Source: Dyella nitratireducens (GTDB taxonomy: Bacteria; Pseudomonadota; Gammaproteobacteria; Xanthomonadales; Rhodanobacteraceae). Taken from it: 64,000 nt of DNA. The stretch is taken from NCBI RefSeq assembly GCF_014642835.1, contig NZ_BMJA01000006.1:1-64000 (forward strand), given 5' to 3'. The position numbers were made by a program, and so were the translations under genes. A model generated the notes under the pieces. It saw only the letters and a list, made by a program, of their open reading frames with translations, ran no database searches and was not told where the DNA came from. Of this stretch, positions 1 to 6,745 are shown in pieces. Numbering within the stretch: the stretch's first letter is position 1; each line of letters starts with the position of its first letter.

Positions 1-749
1 CAGGCGGCGATGGCAATAGTTACGTGCGCATCGGTGACGATCATTATCAGGTGAGTTACGACAAGCAATGGCAGGGCTGGAAGGCCGTCGATCCTAACCG
101 GCCCAGCGACCTCAGCAAGGGTGTACCGGTCAAGCTGGATGGCAAGGGAAGTGCGCAAGCGTTGCCCAAGCCGGGGCTCAAAGGTGGCATGGATGATGGT
201 CAGCGTCCGGGGCCATCACAGTCGTCGAAGGGGGGCGGCCTTGATTCGGTCGTTGCCAAGCTTAGAGCACAGGGTGAAATCAAGCTGCGGGATGCGGCCA
301 GACAATCAAAACTGAGATATGAAAAAGCCTCTCAAACGGCTGAGAACGCGAATCTAGAACGTCAGCAATCCTATGATCAGTATAAAAAAACCAAGGATAA
401 TTTCAGCAGCGTAGAGAAAGAGCAGGATCAATTAATAGCAATGCGTAATAATGAAAGCGATCCTTCAAAAAAGGCTGAATTCCAAAAGAAGGTAAAAAAT
501 ATAACAAATAAAAAATCAGTAATTAATAATAAACTTAAAGAATACCATCAAGATTACATATCCAAAGGACGTAAACTTAATTCAGCAGCAAAAGCAATGG
601 ACGATGCATATAATGACTATTTCAAAGATAGACAATCTTACCTTGATACGTACCAATCCAATAAGCAGCAAGGCATAGCATCCACTAATCCTGACGAGTT
701 CCCCAGGCCTGAAAAAAATATTATTCTATGGATCTTAGTTTATGAATAA
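1..749 (+). CDS. Modular effector/toxin-like protein, paralogue 1 (5' end outside window)
   Basis: The reading frame is open from the window edge, so the start lies upstream. Residues encoded by about 3-210 match the middle of the two full-length paralogues at 934 and 2318 (YPGGDGNSYVR, DDHYQVSYD, VDPNRP, PVKLDGKG). After the LKGGMDDGQRPG junction the protein changes to a Lys/Glu/Gln-rich, probably coiled-coil tail (about residues 75-240). DNA of the tail is clearly more AT-rich than the shared part, which suggests the C-terminal module was acquired separately. The short motif resembling GDDHYxVSYD...W.VVDP...PVKLD recalls linker repeats in dermonecrotic-toxin-like proteins (family knowledge). 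I do not recognise an enzymatic fold in the tail. Secretion by a type III or other system is only inference from the neighbouring genes. Confidence 0.6.
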   Translation, partial: GGDGNSYVRIGDDHYQVSYDKQWQGWKAVDPNRPSDLSKGVPVKLDGKGSAQALPKPGLKGGMDDGQRPGPSQSSKGGGLDSVVAKLRAQGEIKLRDAARQSKLRYEKASQTAENANLERQQSYDQYKKTKDNFSSVEKEQDQLIAMRNNESDPSKKAEFQKKVKNITNKKSVINNKLKEYHQDYISKGRKLNSAAKAMDDAYNDYFKDRQSYLDTYQSNKQQGIASTNPDEFPRPEKNIILWILVYE

Positions 750-887
750 ATCACCACTTGCCTCCTCATTGGCGTCGAGTATCAGTCAGGCCATTCACTT
801 TACTTCCGTCGCCAGGATGGCGTGAACGAACGGCTTAAAATCGACACCGTAGGTGATTATCTATTAAAAACATCCTTATATCATTAA
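750..887 (+). pseudogene. Coding-like stretch continuing in frame after the stop of paralogue 1
   Basis: After the TAA at 747-749 the same frame stays open for 45 codons to a TAA at 885-887. The translation (GVEYQSGHSLYFRRQDGV, then NERLKIDTVGDYLLKTS) looks like protein rather than intergenic DNA. It has no start codon or ribosome-binding site of its own. It could be the lost C-terminal end of paralogue 1, or a remnant of a small partner gene. A 27-codon ATG frame overlapping the end of paralogue 1 (from 742) is also present. No function can be assigned. Confidence 0.3.
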
Positions 888-933
888 TCACATCTATCGA
901 CTTTATTCCATGTATTAAATAAGGACTTCGATT
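887..933 (+). promoter_or_regulatory. AT-rich leader shared with the next paralogue
   Basis: Positions 887-937 are identical to 2271-2321 except for one base, and each copy ends at the ATG of a paralogue. The block contains AAGGAC 7-8 bases before the ATG as ribosome-binding site. The upstream 40 bases are AT-rich, unlike the local average, and fit a promoter or leader. The conservation implies shared expression or recent duplication. No confident -35/-10 pair could be assigned. Confidence 0.5.
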
Positions 934-2007
934 ATGCCAAGTATGCATGGTTTATCCCATTCGTTTGCTCATTCAAGCGAGCACGGCATCCATTATGATG
1001 ATCCGTCTCATTCATCCGAGACGAAGCCCAGCGGCGGAGGTGAAGGCGGACACATTCCGCTGAAGGTCACGCCGGAGCAAAACCCGTTCACGTCCGCCGC
1101 CAGTGGACTTCCCACCGACAGCACGCCGAAGAAGTCCATGCTGCAAAAGGTCACCTCGCCAACGAAACAGGGGGATTACGTCGTCGATACGAAAGCCCCC
1201 GCGGATGCGAACGGGAGCCGGCCGGTCTACCGGCGTGAGAACGACGACATCGGTACGCTCAAACCCACCCAGGAACGCGCCATCCCCGATGGGAAGGGCG
1301 GCTGGAAGATGGTGAGCGACGCGGATGCCGCCAAGCCAGCGAACGCTCCCGCCCTGCCGCCAGCGGCCAAGATCGATCCCAAGCAACTGGGGCCGCTCAA
1401 CGACAAGGGGGTTTATCCAGGCGGCGATGGCAATAGTTACGTGCGTGTCGGTGACGATCATTATCGGGTGAGTTACGACCAGTCATTGAAGAGTTGGATG
1501 GTTGTCGATCCCAGCCGGCCCCACGACTTCAGCAGGAGCGTGCCGGTCAAGCTGGATGGCAAGGGGGGTGTTGAGAAGGTCTTGCCCAAGGCGGGGCTCA
1601 AAGGTGGCATGGATGATGGTCAGCGTCCGGGGTCATCAAAACAATCAAGCAGCCAGGGCTATCGGATGACACCGCACGACGAGCGGGACAAGGAGCATGT
1701 TGAGGTTCATGTCAACTGGGGAAGGCATGACCCGAGAGGTCCGGTTCCGGTCAGTGCCCGCGAGGTAAGAATTCCCGACCCCAATTTCGAAAATAAATGG
1801 CAAGACAGCACGGGTATCAAGCCGGGGAAGAGCTGGGTTAAATCTGGACAACATGGTCTTGAACCTTACACCCCTAAGCCGGGTGAGCGCCCGAAGTGGG
1901 ACATCTTGGTGGATACCAAGGATCCACAGGGCAAGGTGACGACGGAATGGAAGTACTACCATGGTTCGCTTGGAAGTGATGACAAAAAAGGCGGCAGCTC
2001 TACATGA
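934..2007 (+). CDS. Modular effector/toxin-like protein, paralogue 2
   Basis: This 357-residue protein has no signal peptide or membrane segment. Residues 1-230 form the constant region: a His/Ser-rich start (HGIHYDDPSH), a GEGGHIP block, GDYVVDTK, then the GDGNSYVRVGDDHYRVSYD and VPVKLDGKGG modules also found at 1-210 and 2318-2990. After LKGGMDDGQRPG (about residue 226) the C-terminal 125 residues are unique in the window: rich in His, Asp, Lys and Trp, with GRHDPRGPVPVSAREVRI and WDILVDTKDPQGK. The swap of C-terminal ends on a fixed N-terminal part is the architecture of polymorphic toxins or modular secreted effectors; that reading is inference. The C-terminal domain is not recognised. 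The ATG follows AAGGAC at normal spacing. Confidence 0.6.
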   Translation: MPSMHGLSHSFAHSSEHGIHYDDPSHSSETKPSGGGEGGHIPLKVTPEQNPFTSAASGLPTDSTPKKSMLQKVTSPTKQGDYVVDTKAPADANGSRPVYRRENDDIGTLKPTQERAIPDGKGGWKMVSDADAAKPANAPALPPAAKIDPKQLGPLNDKGVYPGGDGNSYVRVGDDHYRVSYDQSLKSWMVVDPSRPHDFSRSVPVKLDGKGGVEKVLPKAGLKGGMDDGQRPGSSKQSSSQGYRMTPHDERDKEHVEVHVNWGRHDPRGPVPVSAREVRIPDPNFENKWQDSTGIKPGKSWVKSGQHGLEPYTPKPGERPKWDILVDTKDPQGKVTTEWKYYHGSLGSDDKKGGSST

Positions 2008-2317
2008 AACGCCGGCCAGCTGCCGTTTGGCAGGCTCGAGTTGCAAGTAAACACCACGCCATTGGCCCTTGTGGCCAATGGCCGAGGTTCAGCGTTTCAG
2101 GGCATGAGCGCTCGCGCTACGACAACTGCAGGATGTTTTCGAGAATGTCGTTGAGGCGGCTGTCATAGACGAGTACCACGCTTGGCGGGGGTTATTTCCC
2201 TAGGCTAAGGCCTTTCGCAGGATTATTGATATAAAAATATCTTTGTTATTAACAATATAATTTTTTATTTATCACATCCATCGACTTTATTCCATGTATT
2301 AAATAAGGACTTCGATT
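2008..2317 (+). other. Intergenic region with a perfect hairpin and a duplicated leader
   Basis: The first half is GC-rich and holds a perfect 10-bp stem, GCCATTGGCC at 2058-2067 and GGCCAATGGC at 2073-2082, with a 5-base loop but no T-run; it may end transcription of paralogue 2. The second half (about 2221-2317) is strongly AT-rich. It ends in the leader shared with the gene at 934. No coding capacity is convincing here. Confidence 0.5.
2271..2317 (+). promoter_or_regulatory. Second copy of the shared paralogue leader
   Basis: 2271-2321 matches 887-937 with one difference. It is preceded by a stronger AT-rich tract (TATAAAAATATC near 2230 and AACAATATAATT near 2251). The ribosome-binding sequence AAGGAC precedes the ATG at 2318. 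Confidence 0.5.
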
Positions 2318-3478
2318 ATGCCAGGTTTCCATTTTTCCTCTCATTCGGCCACTCATCCGATGGGTCATGGCATACATTATGACGAGCCGTCTCATCTATC
2401 CGGGGCGAAGTCCGAGCCCCCAGGGGAAGGCGGACACATTCCGCGGGAGGTCAAATCGGAGTCAAACCCGTTCACGGCCGCCACCAGCGGACTTTTCACC
2501 GAAAGCACGCCGAGGAAGTCCACGCTGCAAAAGGTCATCTCGCCAACTAAACAGGGAGATTACGTCGTCAATACGAAGGACCCCGCGGATGCGAACGGGA
2601 CCCGGCCGGTCTACCTGCGTGATGACGACGACATCGCTACGCCCCAACCCACCCAGGAACGCGCCATCGCTGATGGGAAGGGAGGTTGGAAGATGGTGAG
2701 CGACGCGGATGCCGCCAAGCCAGCAAGCCATCCCGCCCTGTCGCCGGCGGCCAAGATCGATCCCAAGCGGCTGGGGTCACTCAACGACAAGGGGGTTTAT
2801 CCAGGCGGAGATGGCAATAGTTATGTGCGCGTTGGTGACGATCATTATCAGGTGAGTTACGACCGCTCATTGAAGAGTTGGATGGTCGTCGATCCCAACC
2901 GGCCCCACGACTTCAGCAGGAGCGTGCCGGTCAAGCTGGATGGCAAAGGGAGTGCGGAAGCGTTGCCCAAGGCGGGACTGAAAGGGGGGAGCCTCCCCAA
3001 GACAAAAGCAGAGCGAATAGCTGAGGCTCAGGCAGCGGTGAATCAAACACAGGCCAAGAAGCAAACAGCTTATGCCGCCAAGCAAGAGGCCCTTCATAAG
3101 CACCAACAGATAGCGTCGGAGCAACTCGATACCAGTAGGCGAGCACAAGAGGCTGCAAGAACACGTGATGATCTGATTAGGCAAAAGAAGCAATGGCAAC
3201 AATCTCTTCGCCGTGAAGGAGATCCTGTGCAACGTGAGGACCTCCAAGGGCGCCTGGCCCAGGCCCGACTACAGATAGCCTCCGTAAAACAGGAGATTGC
3301 AGTTTTCGATGACAAGCTGAGGTCTATCGATGAGCGACTTTCAGACGCCGCTGCGGATCGGTTGATAACTTCCGCCACTTACGCGCAGGCGTGGGAAGAT
3401 CACTTTCGTGCTGAGCGGAGACTTACCCAGGCTTACCAAGCAGCACCTCGGCTCGGTAACTTAATAAACCTTGGTTAG
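2318..3478 (+). CDS. Modular effector/toxin-like protein, paralogue 3, coiled-coil tail
   Basis: A protein of 386 residues. Residues 1-222 are closely similar to paralogue 2 (HGIHYDEPSH, GEGGHIP, GDYVVNTK, GDGNSYVRVGDDHYQVSYD, VPVKLDGKGS). Immediately after LKGG the protein changes to a long Ala/Gln/Arg/Glu-rich helical region (about 225-375) with heptad-like spacing, predicted coiled coil. That tail is similar in style, not in clear sequence, to the tail of paralogue 1. There is no signal peptide. It ends 118 bases before the toxin-like gene at 3597, probably the same transcription unit. Possible roles are a secreted effector, an adaptor, or a translocon-type protein; the sequence alone does not decide. 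Confidence 0.6.
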   Translation: MPGFHFSSHSATHPMGHGIHYDEPSHLSGAKSEPPGEGGHIPREVKSESNPFTAATSGLFTESTPRKSTLQKVISPTKQGDYVVNTKDPADANGTRPVYLRDDDDIATPQPTQERAIADGKGGWKMVSDADAAKPASHPALSPAAKIDPKRLGSLNDKGVYPGGDGNSYVRVGDDHYQVSYDRSLKSWMVVDPNRPHDFSRSVPVKLDGKGSAEALPKAGLKGGSLPKTKAERIAEAQAAVNQTQAKKQTAYAAKQEALHKHQQIASEQLDTSRRAQEAARTRDDLIRQKKQWQQSLRREGDPVQREDLQGRLAQARLQIASVKQEIAVFDDKLRSIDERLSDAAADRLITSATYAQAWEDHFRAERRLTQAYQAAPRLGNLINLG

Positions 3479-3596
3479 ATTCAGATCATTAAGCAGAAAA
3501 CATGGGAAAACCTCAGCATCAGCGCTCGCCATATCGACGGGTGGCCACATCCATATCGCGCTGACTAAAACGCCCCATCATCCGGATATATGCATC

Positions 3597-5408
3597 ATGG
3601 AATCATCCGCCATATCGTCTTCAAACACGCAATCTTCCCCGGTCACGTCGGAGCATCAGTCTTTCAAGCCCGCTGCGCAGGAAGCAAACCCTGCGATCAC
3701 TTCAGGCAATCCGTCGTCATCCTTCGCCAAGGCATCCGGCAATACAACGCTATACAAGAACCAACAGTCCCAAGATGCAGCCAAGCCTTCCCCCTCGAAT
3801 CAGCCCGCGCCTGAAAGCCAGGACGATCTGGTGCCCTTTGCCACGCCGGAGGATGAACGACGTTATCGAGAGCTCGCCACGCGGATCAACAACCATCCCC
3901 TTCCCAATGCACGCCAAGTGGCAAAGGAGTTCATCAAGGAAAGGCTGGGCGTCGATGGCGACACGATTTCGCTGGCACACTTTCCCAATGACGAAGCACG
4001 CGCGCAGGGCAAACCCGATTCGGTGCAGCTGCTGACCGATGCCGTCATGGATGCCTTCACGGGCCTGCAGGACCACGGCTCGCTCCCTGCGGCGGCGACC
4101 GTAGCTGGGGGTGTATTTCCCTCGCCAGGGCGCATCTTTGACGCTCTAATTCATGGCAACTTCTCTGCCACCTCTAAAGAATTTAGCAAATTCGGGAACC
4201 CTTTCAATGTGGATCTCGTAGGCAGCAGTATAAACATGTACATCGCCACGCACGGCGCCAAGGAAAACCTCAGGGATGTAGACGAAGCTTACGGCTTGTT
4301 TAAAAACAACGGAAAGGGGTATGTCAAGGAAAACAGCTACGAACTAAAACCTTCAGAGGTATACGACAAATTTCGTGCCGTCACCAACACTAGAGAGCTC
4401 CCTTATATCAAGGCATTGAACAAAAACATTTCCAACTACTGGAAGGATGAGAGAAAAGACTGGCCCACAGCCGCACGGATGGCTTGTGTTGCGGAGGCGC
4501 GCAATATGCTCAATGAGAGAATGCTGAGTCGAGAAGACTACAAGCTGTTCATGGAAGGCATGGCGCCGGGCGTGCCATTAAAAGCGAATGCTCCGGTGAC
4601 TTTCGAGCAAATCAGCACGCCTATGCCACCGGACCCATCCGTTACCGTCCAGCGTTTGGATATCAACGGCTATCAAGCCACCAATATCTATCGCGTCAAG
4701 CGCGCGGACGGAAGCGGAGTGATGTATGCCCCGGGAAGTAAGCCGCCGATCGTGCCATTTCGCCATAAAGACGATGAACTCAACTGGATCAAGACCCAGG
4801 CCAACGATCCGGCCATGAAGACCGACAAGGCCAAGAAGGCCAAGAAGGAGGCTTTGCTCGGCTATTTTTCCCGCTATGACCGCATGGATGGCACATTCCA
4901 CTCCGGTGTGGAAACGGGGCTCGATAAGCTGGTCAATGGCTCATGGGCGCCGGCTTATCTCAATTACAATGACCACACCGGCAAGAACGACGTCAAAAGC
5001 GATGTATTCGAAGATATGGCCACGCGAACGGAAAACAGGTTGGCTAAGGATGCATACATGGAAACAAACAATGCTTGGGACGGATGGAAAAAAACGATAA
5101 ATAATGCCGCTTTAGTGTTTGGTCCGCTTGGCGGCCCCGTGCAAATGGGCCTCGGGATAGACACCGTCTCGCATCCCAAGAATGCTGATGACCTTAAAGA
5201 AGGCGTGATTAATATTGTTGATGGCGCCATCTTCACTGCCATGGACCTTGGCGAGCGCGTCGGAGGCGCCAAACCTGGAGGCAGCGGCCACTACGACATC
5301 CACAAGGCGGAGAAGTCGAACGCAACGGGCGGCGATGCCCAGGGCTCGGTGGCCAGCGATGCGCCATCGCCCGTCTCGCCCACCAGTTACCAAAGCCGCA
5401 AAAGCTAG
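3597..5408 (+). CDS. Dermonecrotic-toxin-like (DUF6543-type) protein, probable secreted effector
   Basis: 603 residues from the ATG at 3597; the frame is open upstream but only with a weak TTG. Residues 1-85 are Ser/Pro/Gln/Asn-rich and disordered, without a Sec signal, as in many type III effectors. Residues 90-170 (YRELATRIN, FIKERLGVDGD, LLTDAVMDAF) and 270-420 (YGLFKNNGKGYV, YIKALNKNISNYW, ARNMLNERMLSREDYKLFMEG, VQRLDINGYQATNIYRV, GVMYAPGSKPPI) follow the order of the conserved core in Pseudomonas dermonecrotic-toxin-domain proteins. A Gly/Ala-rich helical segment follows (about 500-560). Those family members are usually far longer; this one stops soon after the core, with no recognised catalytic domain. 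Delivery route and activity are inferred, not shown. Confidence 0.6.
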   Translation: MESSAISSSNTQSSPVTSEHQSFKPAAQEANPAITSGNPSSSFAKASGNTTLYKNQQSQDAAKPSPSNQPAPESQDDLVPFATPEDERRYRELATRINNHPLPNARQVAKEFIKERLGVDGDTISLAHFPNDEARAQGKPDSVQLLTDAVMDAFTGLQDHGSLPAAATVAGGVFPSPGRIFDALIHGNFSATSKEFSKFGNPFNVDLVGSSINMYIATHGAKENLRDVDEAYGLFKNNGKGYVKENSYELKPSEVYDKFRAVTNTRELPYIKALNKNISNYWKDERKDWPTAARMACVAEARNMLNERMLSREDYKLFMEGMAPGVPLKANAPVTFEQISTPMPPDPSVTVQRLDINGYQATNIYRVKRADGSGVMYAPGSKPPIVPFRHKDDELNWIKTQANDPAMKTDKAKKAKKEALLGYFSRYDRMDGTFHSGVETGLDKLVNGSWAPAYLNYNDHTGKNDVKSDVFEDMATRTENRLAKDAYMETNNAWDGWKKTINNAALVFGPLGGPVQMGLGIDTVSHPKNADDLKEGVINIVDGAIFTAMDLGERVGGAKPGGSGHYDIHKAEKSNATGGDAQGSVASDAPSPVSPTSYQSRKS

Positions 5409-5472
5409 CACTGCCATGAAACACCGAGCACGGTGCACTTCTATCCATCACGCCCGGTGCAAGCGAACTCGC

Positions 5473-6486
5473 TTACGTTGACCGCACCACCAAGGTCGTC
5501 GCCATCATCTGCGATTGCACTACCTGCCCATGAATCATCGCCAGCACCTTGCGCGCCAACAGCACGCCGCCTTCCTGCCAGTTCTGCCGCATGCTGCTCA
5601 GCGGCGGCAGGAAAGTCGCGCCCAATGGGGTGTCGTCGTAACCGATCACGGAAACGTCATTCGGCACTGACTGTCCAAGCTCGACCAGTGCACGGATTGC
5701 GCCCATCGCCAGCAAGTCGCTGCAGGCGAAGATCGCATCGAAACGCACCTTGCGCGCCGCCAGCGAACGCACGGCGTCGACGCCCGACTCCAGGGTGAAA
5801 TCATCTCTGCGCAAGAGCAGTGGCTTGATGCCATGACGGGCCAGTTCATCGACGAAGCCGAACAGGCGCTGTGCCATTTCCGGATGGTCGGGGTTGCCGA
5901 TGAAAACCGGATGCCGCCGTCCGATGGAAAGGAAACGCTCGGCCGCCATGATGCCGCCCTGGTGATTGTCGCTGCCGACGACAGTATGGTTGTCCCCGCC
6001 CTCCCCGGCCGCGCCCCATACCACCATCGGCAGGCCGAGCTTGTCGTAGAGATGCACCGCATCCTGGCGCACGCCCTGACCCAGCAGAATCAAACCATCC
6101 GCCGCCTGCACCGCGGCGTGGGAGGCTCCCTGCCGGGTGGTCAGCAGCACGCTGTAGCCGGCCGATGTGAGCTCCTGCGAGATACCGCCGAGCAATGACA
6201 GGGGATAGGGATCCCACATGGTGCGCTCGGATGACGGCGTCATCTCCACGATGACCGCCACCGTGTGGCTGCGCCGCAAACGCAGGTTGCGTGCACTTAC
6301 ATTTAACTTGTAGCCATGTTTGCGTGCCAGCGCCTGGACCCGCTCCCGGGTTTCCGGATTGACCAGCGGGCTTTCGCTCAGGGCTCGCGACACGGTGATC
6401 TTGGATACCCCTGCCAATTTGGCCAAGTCCGCCATGGTGGGGCTGGGACGTTGCGCAAGAGGTTGTTTTTTCTTGGCCTTCGTCAA
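5473..6486 (-). CDS. LacI-family transcriptional repressor of the alpha-glucoside locus
   Basis: 337 residues. The N-terminal LacI helix-turn-helix is clear (MADLAKLAGVSKITVSRAL, residues 18-36, then NPETRERV and the hinge-helix ARNLRLRRS). It is followed by a periplasmic-binding-like effector domain (ADGLILLG, DNHQGGIMAAERFL, AIFACSDLLAMGAI, VSVIGYDDTPLG). The start is TTG at 6486 because GGAAGAGGG lies just upstream on the minus strand. It is divergent from the GH65-phosphoglucomutase gene, with a strong palindrome between them (6636-6665). By position it should repress the adjacent uptake and phosphorolysis genes; the inducer is probably a disaccharide or sugar phosphate (inference). Confidence 0.88.
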   Translation of the reverse strand: MTKAKKKQPLAQRPSPTMADLAKLAGVSKITVSRALSESPLVNPETRERVQALARKHGYKLNVSARNLRLRRSHTVAVIVEMTPSSERTMWDPYPLSLLGGISQELTSAGYSVLLTTRQGASHAAVQAADGLILLGQGVRQDAVHLYDKLGLPMVVWGAAGEGGDNHTVVGSDNHQGGIMAAERFLSIGRRHPVFIGNPDHPEMAQRLFGFVDELARHGIKPLLLRRDDFTLESGVDAVRSLAARKVRFDAIFACSDLLAMGAIRALVELGQSVPNDVSVIGYDDTPLGATFLPPLSSMRQNWQEGGVLLARKVLAMIHGQVVQSQMMATTLVVRST

Positions 6487-6635
6487 GCGGCGACCCTCTT
6501 CCTTTCATCGACTGGAGTGCACGCTGGTGCCGTGCACGGCAAGTGTGCCGGAGGGGCGCCCATTCCTCCAAGGTGGCCCTCCCCTGCGACGACGTTTTCG
6601 ACACGCCGGCAGGCGCATCATGCTGCGACGCAGCG

Positions 6636-6665
6636 ATGATATCGATATCTTGATATCGATATCAT
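6636..6665. promoter_or_regulatory. Tandem palindromic operator in the divergent promoter
   Basis: ATGATATCGATATC, TT, GATATCGATATCAT: a perfect 14-bp inverted repeat. Each arm also contains the perfect palindrome GATATCGATATC centred on CG, the symmetry favoured by LacI-family proteins. It lies 81 bases upstream of the GTG start at 6746 and 150 bases upstream of the repressor gene start. The two abutting palindromes could bind two dimers or one tetramer. Confidence 0.7.
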
Positions 6666-6745
6666 TCACTTTGTATGCTCGCGCCCCATGGCCGAGCCCG
6701 GCCGCTGACAAGACCAATCAAAAAGAGATGCCAAGGGGAGAATGC

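Noticed and set aside
2200-2317. Search for a plant-inducible-promoter (PIP) box before the effector-like genes
   Set aside because: One TTCGC is present near 2214, but no second TTCG at the required spacing; not enough to call.
1-5408. Type VI or Rhs-type toxin island
   Set aside because: No VgrG, PAAR, Hcp or Rhs/YD-repeat features are present, and no immunity gene is recognised, so only a generic modular toxin/effector label is supported.
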